From positions 1 through 64,000 of the forward strand of contig MKJV01000074.1 of assembly GCA_001942185.1 (NCBI GenBank): a stretch of 64,000 bases of DNA, written 5' to 3'. Under the pieces are notes generated by a model. It was not told the origin of the DNA. It did not search any database and worked only from the letters and a program-made list of their open reading frames with translations. The position numbers were made by a program, and so were the translations under genes. This document shows, piece by piece, positions 18,696 through 28,660 of this stretch (position 1 is the stretch's first letter; each line of letters opens with the position of its first letter). The DNA comes from Pseudonocardia sp. CNS-004 (GTDB lineage Bacteria; Actinomycetota; Actinomycetes; Mycobacteriales; Pseudonocardiaceae).

Positions 18696-21600
18696 GGCAG
18701 GTCGTCGATCGCCTTCTGGATGCGCTTGATCGACACGGGGTAGCGGGTGCGCATGGGATGCGCGTAGAGGCCCACCCGCAGCTCCTCGATCATCCAGCGG
18801 ATCTCGCGCAGCTGCGGGCCCGGCTCGACGCCCGGTGGGAGCGCCGCCACCTCGGCGGCGTACTCGTCGGCCACGACGCGGACCTGCGCCGTCCACTCGG
18901 CGTCGCGGGCGGGGTCGGTGCGCAGCTTCTCCATGCGCCGCTCCACGGCGTCCAGGTAGCGCGCGACCTCGACGAGCCGGGTGGCGCCTGCCGCCGTGGC
19001 GAAGCCCGGCCCGACCAGCGCGTTCACCTGCGCGGTGATGTCGGCGACGCCCGCGGAGAGCACGGGTGCCCGCAGGTCGGACAGCTGTGCCTGCACCCGG
19101 TGCCAGGCGACGAGCACGCCGCGTACGGCCTGCAGGACCTGCAGCGTCGTCGCGGCGAGGCGGTCGGCGAACAGCTTGCGCAGCCGCGCGTAGGAACGTT
19201 CGTCCCACGCCGGGCCGCCCGCTGCGGCGATCAGGTGGTCGGCGGCGGCAGCGACGCAGTCGTCGAGCAGCGCGGCCACGGAGCCGTGCGGGTTGCGGGA
19301 GAGCGCGAGCTTCGCGGCGTTGTCCAGGTCGCGCTGCACCTGGCGCACCGGTGAGGGGGTCTCCAGCAGCAGGAGGCGCCGGACGCCGCGGTGGTGGGCG
19401 GGGTCGCGTTCGGCTGCTGTGGGGAAGACCCGCACGTCGACGCTCGTGCCCCGGTCGATCAGGCCCGGGTACCCCGTGACGGTGTGCGAGCCGCGGCGGA
19501 TCGGGTGCTCGCGCGGCAGCGTGCCGAACGACCACGTCGTGGCGCCCGTCGTCTCGATGTCGACGCCCGCGGCGGCCAGCTCCTCGCGGACCTTGGGCGC
19601 CAGCTCGTGGCGCAGCGCCTCCAGGTCGGTGCCGCGCGCCACTTCGCGGCCGGCGTCGTCCACCACCCGGAACGTCACGGTGAGGTGCTCGGGGAGGCGG
19701 TCGAGCTCCCACGCGCCCCGGGGGATCTCGACGTTCCGCATCCGGCCGAGCTCGCGCTCCAGGCCGTCGAGCAGCGGCTCCCGGCCGGCCTGGAGGCGGG
19801 CGAGCACCGCGCGGGCGTGGTCGGGGGCGGGGGAGTACAGCCTGCGCAGCTGTTTGGGCAGCGTGCGGATCAGCGCGGTGACCAGCTCCTCGCGCAGCCC
19901 GGGCACCTGCCACGTGAACGGCGTGGGGTCGATCTGGTGCAGGGCCGCCACCGGTACGTCCACCGTGATGCCGTCGCTGTGGGCTCCCGGCTCGAACGCG
20001 TACGACAGCGGCAGCGTGAGCCCGCCGGCCTCGACGTGGTCGGGGTAGGCGTCCCGGTCGACGCCCTCCGCCTGCGCCGTGCGCAGCATCTGCTCGGTGA
20101 AGTCCAGGAGGTCGGGCTGCGTGCGCGACTCCTTCTTCCACCACGAGTCGAAGTGCCGGCCGGAGACGACGTGCGCCGGGATCCGCTCGTCGTAGAACGC
20201 GACGAGCGTCTCCTCGTCGACCACGAGTCACGGCGCCGGGCGCGGTGCTCCAGCTCCTCGACGTCCTCCAGCAGTTCGCGGTTGGCGTGGAAGAAGCGGT
20301 GGCGGGTGTCCCAGTCGCCCTCGACGAGCGCGTGCCGGATGAACAGCTCGCGCGAGGTCTCGGGGTCGATCCGTCCGAGGTCGACGCTGCGTCCGACGAC
20401 GATCGGGATGCCGTACAGCGTGACGCGTTCGGTGGCGACGGCGGCGGACCGTTTGCGCGACCAGTGGGGCTCGGAGTACGTCCGTTTGACGAGGTGCCCG
20501 GCCAGCGGCTCGATCCATTCCGGCTGGATCCGGGCGGCGGTGCGCGCGAACAGCCGGGAGGTCTCCACCAGCTCGGCCGCCATCACCCAGCGCGGCGGCT
20601 TCTTCGCCAGCGGCGAGCCCGGGAAGATCATGAAGCGGGCGCCGCGGGCGCGAGGAACTCGCGGCCGGTGCTGCGCCGGTCCTTGGGCCGGTCCTTGGGC
20701 CGGTCCTTGGAGCGGTCGCCGCGCTCCGGGCCGTCGTCGCGCAGCCCGATCTGCGAGAGCAGCCCGGACAGCACGGCCATGTGGATGCGGTCCGGGTCCG
20801 CGTCGACGTCGTTCGCGGTGAGCCCCGCGCTGCGGGCCGCCTGGCGGAGCTGGGAGTGCAGGTCCTGCCACTCGCGGATGCGCAGGTAGTGCAGGAACTC
20901 GTCGCGCAGCAGCCGCCGGAACCTGTTGCCGGACAGCTCCTCGCGCTGCTCACCGATGTAGCGCCAGAGGTTGACGAAGGCGAGGAAGTCGGAGCCGCCC
21001 GCGTCGAGGGTGGAGCCGCCCGCGGTCCACTCCCCGGCGAACCGGGCGTGCTTCGCGTCGGCGGCCTGGCGTTGCTCGGCGGGGCGCTCGCGCGGGTCCT
21101 GCACGGACAGCGCCGCCGCGATCACGAGCACCTCCCGCAGGCAGCCGCCCCGGTCGGCCTCGACGAGCATGCGGCCCAGCCGGGGGTCCACCGGCAAGGC
21201 GGCGAGCGCCCGGCCCACGGCGGTGAGCTTCCGGCCGTCGAGGGCACCCAGCTCCTGCAGCAGGGCGATGCCGTCGGCGACGGCCCGCGGGTCGGGTGGC
21301 TCGACGAACGGGAACTCGGTGAGCTCGCCGAGGTCGAGCGAGATCATCTGCAGCACGACCGACGCCAGGTTGGTGCGCAGGATCTCCGGGTCGGTGAACT
21401 CCGGGCGGGCGTCGAAGTCGTCCTCGCTGTAGAGCCGTATGCAGATGCCGTCGGCCACGCGGCCGCAGCGGCCCGCCCGCTGGTTGGCGCTGGCCTGCGA
21501 GACCTTCTCGATCGGCAGCCGCTGCACCTTGAGCCGGCGCGAGTAGCGGGAGATCCGTGCGGTGCCGGTGTCGATGACGTACCGGATGCCGGGGACGGTC

Positions 21601-22812
21601 AGCGACGTCTCGGCGACGTTCGTGGCGAGCACGACCCTGCGGCCCGGATGGGGCGCGAACACCCGGTGCTGCTCCGCCGTGGACAGCCGCGCGTACAGCG
21701 GGAGGAGCTCGGTGCCCGTGAACCCCCGCTTCGCGAGCGCGTCGGTGGTGTCGCGGATCTCGCGCTCACCGGGGAGGAACACGAGGATGTCGCCGCCGCC
21801 CTCGCGCTGCAGCTCGGCAACGGCGTCACCGATGGCGTCGAGCTGGTCGCGGTCGGGGTCGTGGTCGGGGTCGTCGAGGTCGACGACCGGCCGGTACCGG
21901 ACCTCGACGGGGTAGCTGCGGCCCGACACCTCGACGACGGGTGCGTCGAAGTGCTTCGCGAACCGGTCCACGTCGATGGTGGCCGACGTGATGATCACCT
22001 TGAGGTCCGGGCGGCGGGGAAGCAGCTGCGTGAGGTAGCCGAGGATGAAGTCGATGTTGAGGCTGCGCTCGTGGGCCTCGTCGATGATCAGCGTGTCGTA
22101 CTGGCGCAGCATTTTGTCGCCAGTGAGCTCGGCGAGCAGGATGCCGTCGGTCATGAGCTTGACGAGGGTGTTCTCGCCGACGTGGTCGGTGAACCGCACC
22201 TTCCAGCCCACCGCGTCGCCCAGGTCGGTGCCCAGCTCCTCGGCGATGCGCGCCGCCACCGTGCGCGCCGCGAGCTGCGTGGCTGCGTGTGCCCGATCAG
22301 GCCGCGGACCCCGCGCCCCAGCTCCAGGCAGATCTTCGGGATCTGCGTGGTCTTCCCGGAGCCGGTCTCCCCGGCGACGATCACGACCTGGTGGTCGCGG
22401 ATCGCGGCGGCGATGTCGTCGCGGCGGGCGCTGACCGGCAGGGCATCCGGGTAACGGACGGTGGGCACCGCCGCCACCCGTGCGGCCATCCGCTGCTCCG
22501 CGGTCTCGACGGCGGCGGCGATCCCGGCCGCGGCCTTCGCCCGGGCCACCGGGTCGCGGGTGCGGCGCACGGTGTCGAGGCGCCTGCCGAGGCGGTGGGC
22601 GTCCTGCAGTGCGAGAGCGGGGATGCGCTCGCTCAACACGTCGAGCTCCGCGTCGTCGACGGGCGGCAGATCCGTGGCCGGTACCGCAGGCGCCTCGCCG
22701 CGGGGGCGCGCCGCCGGGGCCTGCGGTTGCGCCGGGGCGCGCCCTCGCGGGGCACGGACGGATCGGCCGGCTCGGGGCGTGCGTCAGCGGCTCGGGCCGC
22801 GGGAGAGGACAT
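18692..22812 (-). CDS. hrpA: HrpA-type ATP-dependent RNA helicase (four frameshifts)
   Basis: This very large DEAH-box helicase of about 1,370 residues matches bacterial HrpA (about 1,300). Near the N-terminus are [12 protein letters not shown] (Walker A), then DEAH in [16 protein letters not shown] and the motif VI region [18 protein letters not shown]. After the helicase-associated domain a linker with KDRP repeats leads to the long HrpA-specific C-terminal part ([16 protein letters not shown] to [12 protein letters not shown]). The frame breaks near 22735, 22285, 20650 and 20228. Four one-base losses make the length an exact multiple of three, so I read one intact gene. The start at 22812 is tentative. 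HrpA in other bacteria processes mRNA and rescues stalled ribosomes. Confidence 0.85.
20680..20715. repeat. Tandem 12-base repeat in the HrpA linker
   Basis: Three copies of GTCCTTGGGCCG (last one partial) encode the KDRP repeats of the linker between the helicase core and the C-terminal domain. One of the reading-frame breaks lies about 40 bases away. Confidence 0.6.
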
Positions 22813-22841
22813 CAGTGCGAGAGTCTGCCTAGGTAGACGGG

Positions 22842-23102
22842 TCAGACCGAGCGTAAGGCGGGGACGAGCTCGTCCGCGACCGGGTTGTCGGTGGCGGGGT
22901 GCTCGACGAGAGCCAGCACGCGGTTGGCGAGGAAGCGGGCCGTGCGCACGGTGCTACCGCCGCGGGTGATCTCACTGACCTCGACCACCCCCCGACCGTG
23001 GCTGATGCTCACCTTCCGGCCTGCCCGCGTGGCCACGATCTCGTAGGTGCGGGTGGTGCCGCTCCCGGCGTCGATGACGATCTCTACTCGGTCACCCTTC
23101 AT
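22842..23102 (-). CDS. Conserved small hypothetical protein
   Basis: This 86-residue protein begins MKGDRVEIVIDAGSGTTRTY and has alternating beta-strand-like segments (YEIVATRAGRKVSI, GVVEVSEITRGGSTVRTARF), then a helix. Composition and codon use are typical of a real gene. No family is recognised. It is 29 bases upstream of the proposed helicase start on the same strand, so it may share its transcript. Confidence 0.65.
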   Translation of the reverse strand: MKGDRVEIVIDAGSGTTRTYEIVATRAGRKVSISHGRGVVEVSEITRGGSTVRTARFLANRVLALVEHPATDNPVADELVPALRSV

Positions 23103-23648
23103 GGCGGTGCTGCCCTCGCTGTCGCTGGAACGGACGCCGAACGAGCGCGTCCACTCGGATCAACGGACGGGGGCAGCCCGAAATTCCCAGCTCAGGACGG
23201 GTATTGCTCGAGGAGGTGGGGGCGGCGCTGTGGGGGGACAGCGCCGCCCGGCAGCCGCGTCGACGGCGGCGGGAACGCCGGACGCGGCAGGTCGCAGGAG
23301 GTGGGTGAGCTGGAGGTGCCCGAGCCGGGCGCGGTCGCCTCACGGCGCGCGGCGCGCCTCGTAGGGCGGCGAAAGGTTGGGACCCGGGGACACGGATCGC
23401 CCGGCGTCGGACATTTCCTGCAACCACCCCGGGTCGGGTTCTGTTCCCGACTCGTGGGGGGTGTCCGGACCGAGCGCTGGTCGCCTCGCGGCGCGTGGCA
23501 CGACACGGCTCCAGCCGAACGGTATTCCGTGAAGGCGCTTTGTTATTGAGACCCGGGGACACAGGTCGCCCGGCCCGGACAGTCTCTACAACGGGAGACC
23601 CCGGCGGATGATTCCCGATCTGGCGGACGGATCCCGGCGTGGCGGTGA
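23103..23648. other. Gene-free stretch with a diverged direct duplication
   Basis: No frame is convincing. Two related blocks are present: one ending GACCCGGGGACACGGATCGC (from 23381) and one ending GACCCGGGGACACAGGTCGC (from 23550). Each is preceded by a similar GGTCGCCTC(A/G)CGGCGCG element (about 23334 and 23479). This looks like an old tandem duplication. A GC-rich hairpin, GGCGGCGCTGT around 23220-23247, is also visible. Confidence 0.5.
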
Positions 23649-23969
23649 TCACGTCCGGACGGGCCCGTCCGTCGGGTAGAGCTGCCGGTTCCAGTGCTCG
23701 CGCTGCTCCGCGCCGTCGACGTACCAGCCGACCGGGCACCGCGTGCCCAGCTCGCCCACCGTGAACCGGGTGACGCTGGCGGAGGTGATCCGCCAGTCCC
23801 GGGACCGGTCGCGCGCGTACGTTCGCGCCTCCTGCTCGTTGGTGAACACGATCTCGACGGCCCCGACCTCGCCGGGCCGGGCCGTGTGGACGGAGTAGAC
23901 GACGTTCCCCGGCGCAGTGCCCCTGGTCACCACGAGAGTGATGCTTTCAGAATCGGAAAGATTTCGCAA
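23649..23969 (-). CDS. Hypothetical protein, possibly with an internal start
   Basis: The frame gives 106 residues from a TTG at 23969; GTG codons at 23933 or 23930 would start a protein shorter by about 12 residues. The content (VVYSVHTARPGEVGAVEIVF, then NEQEARTYARDRSRDWRITS) suggests a small mixed alpha/beta protein. No family is recognised. It diverges from a small HTH gene, whose GTG is only 14 bases away, so promoter elements must overlap coding DNA. Confidence 0.6.
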   Translation of the reverse strand: MRNLSDSESITLVVTRGTAPGNVVYSVHTARPGEVGAVEIVFTNEQEARTYARDRSRDWRITSASVTRFTVGELGTRCPVGWYVDGAEQREHWNRQLYPTDGPVRT

Positions 23970-23970
23970 C

Positions 23971-23976
23971 TAGCTT
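23971..23976 (+). promoter_or_regulatory. Leaderless -10 element of the small HTH gene
   Basis: TAGCTT lies seven bases before the GTG at 23984, with no Shine-Dalgarno sequence. This fits a leaderless transcript. Confidence 0.4.
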
Positions 23977-23983
23977 CGACTCC

Positions 23984-24283
23984 GTGCCCCAGGACGCCGA
24001 GCGGCTCGCGGAACTCGCCCGCGTGCTCGCGCGTGACGTCCGGGATCTCTCGGACGAGGAGCTGATCGAGGCGGCGCGCGCCTCCGGCGAGATCACGAAG
24101 CTGGGCCCCGAGCGGACCGGGCGCCTGCTCGCCGAGCTGTACGGCCGGGACCGGCTCTCCTGGCCGCGGATCGCCGAGCTGGTCGGCCTCCCGATGACCA
24201 CCGTCTACAGCTGGGCGCGCCCTTACCTGCCGCCCGATCCGGGCGAGGAGCGGTCACCGCGCCAGGGGCGCACCACGAGCTGA
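23984..24283 (+). CDS. Small helix-turn-helix DNA-binding protein
   Basis: This is a 99-residue protein. The C-terminal half reads LSWPRIAELVGLPMTTVYSWAR, a helix-turn-helix like that of sigma-factor region 4 or small actinobacterial repressors. The N-terminal half is an acidic helical segment (DVRDLSDEELIEAARASG). The target is unknown; the divergent hypothetical gene next to it is the obvious candidate. The stop TGA forms the first bases of a long hairpin. Confidence 0.7.
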   Translation: MPQDAERLAELARVLARDVRDLSDEELIEAARASGEITKLGPERTGRLLAELYGRDRLSWPRIAELVGLPMTTVYSWARPYLPPDPGEERSPRQGRTTS

Positions 24284-24343
24284 TCCCGACGAACGGCACG
24301 TTCGTCGGTTAGGTACCGACGAGCGTGCCGTTCGTCGGGATCA
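24281..24343. terminator. Bidirectional terminator, 20-base arms holding both stops
   Basis: TGATCCCGACGAACGGCACG (24281-24300) pairs exactly with 24324-24343. Inside the loop CGTCGGT and ACCGACG pair again, so the stem is nearly continuous. The TGA of the HTH gene and the TGA of the convergent serine hydrolase are the outer ends. The AACGGCAC core also occurs in the hairpin after lon (49299-49343). Confidence 0.75.
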
Positions 24344-25159
24344 CAAGGCGCCGAGGATCCCGTCCGTGTACCTCGGCCAGGCTTCCACCGACCACCTGCC
24401 GAAGTTCCGGTCGGTCAGGACCACGCAGGCCGTCCGGGCGTCGGGGTCGACCCACAGGAACGTGCCGGACTGGCCGAAGTGGCCGAATGTGCGCGGCGAG
24501 CTGCCGGCGCCGGTCCAGTGCGGCGACTTCCCGTCGCGGATCTCGAATCCGAGGCCCCAGTCGTTGGGTTGCTGCCGGCCGTAGCCGGGCAGGATGCCGT
24601 CGAGGCCGGGGAAGGCGACGGTCGTGGCCAGGTCGAGGGTGTCGCGGTGCACGAGGGTGGGGGACAGCAGTTCCCCGGCGAACCGGGCCATGTCGGCGGC
24701 CGTGGACACGGCACCGGCGGCGGGGGAACCGTCCAGCCGGGTGCCCGCCATGCCGAGCGGGGCGAGCACCGCCTCGTGCAGGTAGCGGTCGAACGGCATG
24801 CCGGCGGCCTCGGCGATCGTCTCGCCCAGCACCTCGAAGCCGACGTTGGAGTAGATCCGTCTCGTGCCCGGCTTCGCCTGCTCGACACCGTCGGTGAACG
24901 ACAGGCCGGAGGCGTGGGCGGCGAGGTGGCGGACGGTCGACCCCTCCGGACCGGCCGGCGTGTCCCACTCGACGGCGCCCTCCTCGACGGCCACGAGCAC
25001 GGCGTAGGCGGCGAGCGGCTTGGTCACCGACGCCAGCGGGAACGCTCGCTCGACGTCGCCCGCCGTGGCCCGCACGCCCGACGCGTCGACGACGGCGGCG
25101 GCGACGTGGTCCACCGGCCAGTCGAGCGCGGCCCCGACGGCCGCCCGCAGGTCAGGCAT
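24341..25159 (-). CDS. Serine beta-lactamase-like hydrolase (class C/esterase family)
   Basis: This 272-residue protein has the active-site SVTK (SxxK, near residue 44) and YSN (near 103), the hallmarks of the class C beta-lactamase/esterase family (PF00144). A third motif in the GHFGQSGT segment replaces the usual KTG. No signal peptide is present, so it probably acts in the cytoplasm as an esterase or peptidase rather than on antibiotics. The ATG overlaps the last bases of the upstream SDR gene. Confidence 0.82.
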   Translation of the reverse strand: MPDLRAAVGAALDWPVDHVAAAVVDASGVRATAGDVERAFPLASVTKPLAAYAVLVAVEEGAVEWDTPAGPEGSTVRHLAAHASGLSFTDGVEQAKPGTRRIYSNVGFEVLGETIAEAAGMPFDRYLHEAVLAPLGMAGTRLDGSPAAGAVSTAADMARFAGELLSPTLVHRDTLDLATTVAFPGLDGILPGYGRQQPNDWGLGFEIRDGKSPHWTGAGSSPRTFGHFGQSGTFLWVDPDARTACVVLTDRNFGRWSVEAWPRYTDGILGAL

Positions 25160-25835
25160 CGCCGTACACCGGGATCGCAGCACCGCTGATCGGGGCGGCG
25201 TCGGGGCCGCACAGGAACGCGATGACCTTCGCGATCGCCTCCGGCGCGACCGCCCGCTCCACCTGCTTCGGGGACATCCAGGTGCGGTTGGCCGGCGTGT
25301 CGATCGTCGAGGGCAGCACCGCGTTGACCCGGATGCGGTCGGCCCGCAGCTCCTCGGCCAGCAGGTTGGTGAGCCGGACGACCGCCGCCTTGCTCGTGGC
25401 GTGGGCCACCGGGGCGGCGCCGGTCACGGCAGTGCGCGACCCGACCGTGACGATCGCGCCGCCACCCCGCGCGGCCAGCCGCGGCGCCACCGCCTGCGCC
25501 GCCCACAGCGCGGAGCCGAAGTTGGAGCGCCACAGCCCGTCGAGCTGCTCCTCGTCGACCTCGGCGAGGTTGCCCGGCACGAACCCGCCTGCGAGCGCGA
25601 CGAGCGCGTCCGGGGTGACGGGCAGCGCGTCCACCTCGGCGAACGCGGCCTGCACCGCGGCGCGGCCGGCGAGGTCGACCGCGACGGCGTGCACCCCGTC
25701 CTGCGCGCCCAGCGCGTCGAGCCGTTCGCCGGGCCGGTCCAGCGCCACCACCGGACGGCCCGCGGCGCGGAACTCCGCCACCACGGCCTGCCCGAGAGCG
25801 CCTGCCGCGCCCGTCACGATCAGTGCGTCGTCCAC
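25152..25835 (-). CDS. Short-chain dehydrogenase with His in place of the catalytic Tyr
   Basis: This 227-residue Rossmann protein has the nucleotide motif TGAAGALG at about residues 8-15 and VGSRTAV around the catalytic Ser. The usual YxxxK is read as HATSK, because the codon is CAC where TAC would be expected. Either this is a single-base error or the enzyme lacks normal SDR catalysis. The C-terminus LCGPDAAPISGAAIPVYGDA is typical of the family. It overlaps the downstream hydrolase by eight bases and diverges from the DUF72 gene. Confidence 0.82.
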   Translation of the reverse strand: MDDALIVTGAAGALGQAVVAEFRAAGRPVVALDRPGERLDALGAQDGVHAVAVDLAGRAAVQAAFAEVDALPVTPDALVALAGGFVPGNLAEVDEEQLDGLWRSNFGSALWAAQAVAPRLAARGGGAIVTVGSRTAVTGAAPVAHATSKAAVVRLTNLLAEELRADRIRVNAVLPSTIDTPANRTWMSPKQVERAVAPEAIAKVIAFLCGPDAAPISGAAIPVYGDA

Positions 25836-25860
25836 CCGGCCATCCTGCCCCTGCCCTGGA

Positions 25861-26742
25861 ATGCTCGCGCGGGTGGCACGGGTCCGGATCGGGACGTCGG
25901 GATGGCGCTACCCGCCCTGGCGCGGGACCTTCTACCCGCAGGGCCTCGTCCAGGGCCGCGAGCTGGCGTACCTGTCGCGACAGGTGAGCAGCATCGAGAT
26001 CAACGGCTCGTTCTACTCGCTGCAGCGACCCGAGTCCTACCGGGCCTGGGGCGCCGAGACGCCTGACGGGTTCCTCTTCTCCGTGAAGGGTGGGCGGTTC
26101 ATCACCCACCTCAAGCAGCTGCGCGACATCGCGACACCGCTGGCCAACTTCTTCGCCTCCGGCGTCCTCGCGCTCGGCCCGAAGCTCGGACCCGTGCTGT
26201 GGCAGCTGCCGCCTCGGATGCCGTTCGACCCCGCGCGGATCGAGCCGTTCCTCGCGATGCTGCCGCGCAGCACCGGGGCCGCCGCCGAGCTCGCGAAACG
26301 GCACGACGAGCGGCTCGAGGGCCGCGCGCACACCGAGACCGATGCCGACCGGCCGCTGCGGCACGCGCTCGAGGTGCGGCACCCGACGTTCTGCCGGGCC
26401 GGGTTCGTGGACCTGCTGCGGGAGCAGGGCGTGGCGCTCGTGGTGGCCGACACGGCGGGCACGTGGCCGCACCTGGAAGACGTGACCGCCGACTACGTCT
26501 ACGTCCGGCTGCACGGCGACACCGAGCTCTACACCAGCGGCTACACCGCCGAGGCCCTCGACGCCTGGGCGGCGAAGGTGCGGGCCTGGTGTGCGGGCGA
26601 GGCGCCGACCGGCGAGTTCACGGTCGCTCCCGCCGGACCCGTGGAGCCGGCCGGTCGGGACGTCTTCGTGTACTTCGACAACGACGCCAAGGTGCACGCG
26701 CCGTTCGACGCCATCGCGCTGGAGCGGCGCCTCGCCGCATGA
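25861..26742 (+). CDS. DUF72 family protein
   Basis: This 293-residue TIM-barrel-like protein of the DUF72 (YecE) family begins IGTSGWRYPPWRGTFYPQ. Conserved features follow: EINGSFYSLQRPESYRAW, FLFSVKGGRFITH, LRHALEVRHPTF and YVRLHGDTELYTSGY. The biochemical role of the family is not established. ATG at 25861 was chosen; a GTG 12 bases later is an alternative. It overlaps the CinA-like gene by ATGA. Confidence 0.88.
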   Translation: MLARVARVRIGTSGWRYPPWRGTFYPQGLVQGRELAYLSRQVSSIEINGSFYSLQRPESYRAWGAETPDGFLFSVKGGRFITHLKQLRDIATPLANFFASGVLALGPKLGPVLWQLPPRMPFDPARIEPFLAMLPRSTGAAAELAKRHDERLEGRAHTETDADRPLRHALEVRHPTFCRAGFVDLLREQGVALVVADTAGTWPHLEDVTADYVYVRLHGDTELYTSGYTAEALDAWAAKVRAWCAGEAPTGEFTVAPAGPVEPAGRDVFVYFDNDAKVHAPFDAIALERRLAA

Positions 26743-27247
26743 CCGGCCCCGCGTGCGGGTACTGGGGGCGGGTGCAGAGCGAGGACCGGAACCAGGTTGC
26801 GGACGAGATCTCGGAGGAGGCGCGTCGTCGCGGCCTCACCGTCGCCGTGGCCGAGTCGCTGACGGGCGGCATGGTGGCCACCGCGCTCGCCGCGGCCGAC
26901 GCGGCGGGCGAGTGGTTCCGCGGGTCGCTCGTGGCGTACTCCAGCGAGGTCAAACACGCCGTGCTGGACGTCCCCGACGGGCCGGTGGTGAGCGCCGCAG
27001 CCGCCCGGGCGATGCGTCCGGGGTTCGGCGGCTGCTCGCCGCGGACGTCGCCGTGGCCGTGACCGGCTCGGGCGGGCCCTCGGCGCAGGACGGGCAGGAG
27101 CCCGGCACCGTCTACGTGGCCGTCGACGACGGGGCCGGCGTCCACGTGCAACGCCTCGACCTCGACGGCGAGCCGAGCGAGATCTGCTCGCGATCAGCGG
27201 AGCGCACCCTGCGCCTGCTGCTGGACGGGATGCGCGGACAGCCGTAG
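26739..27247 (+). CDS. CinA C-terminal domain protein, nicotinamide-nucleotide amidase (one frameshift)
   Basis: The stand-alone PncC/CinA domain deamidates nicotinamide mononucleotide to nicotinate mononucleotide in pyridine-nucleotide recycling. Signatures are AVAESLTGGMVATAL near residue 45 and VAVAVTGSGGPSAQDGQEPG near 105. The frame breaks near 27015; adding one base restores GVRRLLAADVAVAV and gives 169 residues, standard for the family. The ATG overlaps the DUF72 stop. Confidence 0.84.
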
Positions 27248-27434
27248 ATCGTCGGCTCCGTGGATGAACGGCTTCCCATCCCCGGCCTCGGGATCGCGCA
27301 CCCGATACCGCGGATCATGGAGGGCAAGATCCGAGATAGCGGGTGCACATGGCTCTCGTCACAGCCATGGACAACCTCTACTGCAGATCATGCGCCGCGA
27401 CCACCCCGGAATCCGCCTGCTCCATGATCAAGTG

Positions 27435-28604
27435 CTACGAGGTGGCGAGGGGCGCGGCGGCGGCGCGGTGGGCGATCAGCATCCGCCTGCCGACCACCAT
27501 GAGGACGCCGGCGACCAGCATCGCGGCCGCGCTGGCCAGCCACGCCATCTGGAACGACGCGTGCGCCGCGATGAACCCGAACGCGATCGGCCCGACGAAA
27601 CCGCCGCCGTACACCCCGACCTGCACGATCGAGGTGGCCGCCGCCGGCGCCTCCGGGTGCAGCCGCACGACCGCGAACTGCAGCAGGCCCGGCCACGACC
27701 AGCCGAGCCCGAAGGCCAGCACGGTGCCGGTCACGAGCGCGAGCGAGCCCGGCACCGCCAGCAGGACCACCCCGCCGGCGCCGACCACGAGGCTCCCGGC
27801 GACGACCGCGATGTGCCCGCCGGGCCTGCGGTCTGCGAGCCAGCCGTTGACCAGCCGCAACGTCAGGCCGACGACGCTGCCCATCGTCAGGGTGAGCCCG
27901 GCGAGGCCGGCGTCGATCCCGCGGTCGACGGCCGCCGCCACCAGGAAGATCCCGAGCGCCGTCGCGGCGCCCGCGCCGAACCCGGCCGCCACCCCGATGA
28001 CGCTCAGCGCTCCGGTCGCCCGGTCGCCCGGCGCCGCGGAGGCCCGCTCCCGGCCGTCCGACCCGCGCGGCGTCAGGAACAGCGCGCCAAGGGCGAGGCC
28101 CGTCCCGATGACGTACGCCCACCGCCAGCCGATCGTCAGCGCGATCGCGGGCACGGCCGCGCCCGACAGCAGCGTCGCGATCGGGATCGCCGCCTGCTTG
28201 ATGCCGAACGACAGCCCGAGCCGGGTGGCCGGCACGTGCCGTGCGAGCGTCAGGTTCGAGGAGAGCTGGCCCAGCACGTTGCACCAGGCGCAGCACAGCA
28301 GCAGGACCACCAGCGTCGGGAACGACCGGGCGAACGCCGCGATCGCGGCCATCCCGCACGCGACGCCGATCACCGCGAGCCGGCTGGTCACGCCCGAGCC
28401 GTAGCGCTCCACGAGCCACCCGCACGGCAGCGAGGCGAACGCGCTGATCCCGAAGTACAGGGCGACGACGAGGCCGAGGCCCGCCGGGTCGAAACCCAGC
28501 TCGGCCGCGATCTGCACGGTCAGGGCGCCGGTCAGGAACACGGGGAGCACGGACGCCGTCGTCGTCGTGACGGCGCCTACCGCCGCCCGTACGGGACGAG
28601 CCAT
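27435..28604 (-). CDS. MFS transporter
   Basis: This is a 389-residue major facilitator with 12 predicted helices. The loop between helices 2 and 3 reads PCGWLVERYGSGVTSRLAVI, the family's motif A in a shortened form, and there is a long central loop rich in charged residues (TPRGSDGRERASAAPGDRA). The substrate is unknown. The ATG at 28604 was preferred over a longer upstream frame that runs into repeats. An unassigned 187-base gap follows, with only weak frames. Confidence 0.82.
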   Translation of the reverse strand: MARPVRAAVGAVTTTTASVLPVFLTGALTVQIAAELGFDPAGLGLVVALYFGISAFASLPCGWLVERYGSGVTSRLAVIGVACGMAAIAAFARSFPTLVVLLLCCAWCNVLGQLSSNLTLARHVPATRLGLSFGIKQAAIPIATLLSGAAVPAIALTIGWRWAYVIGTGLALGALFLTPRGSDGRERASAAPGDRATGALSVIGVAAGFGAGAATALGIFLVAAAVDRGIDAGLAGLTLTMGSVVGLTLRLVNGWLADRRPGGHIAVVAGSLVVGAGGVVLLAVPGSLALVTGTVLAFGLGWSWPGLLQFAVVRLHPEAPAAATSIVQVGVYGGGFVGPIAFGFIAAHASFQMAWLASAAAMLVAGVLMVVGRRMLIAHRAAAAPLATS

Positions 28605-28660
28605 GTGAGCAATGCTAAGCGGTGGAGAGGGTCCCGGCCGGTGTGAGCAAGGCGACCCAC

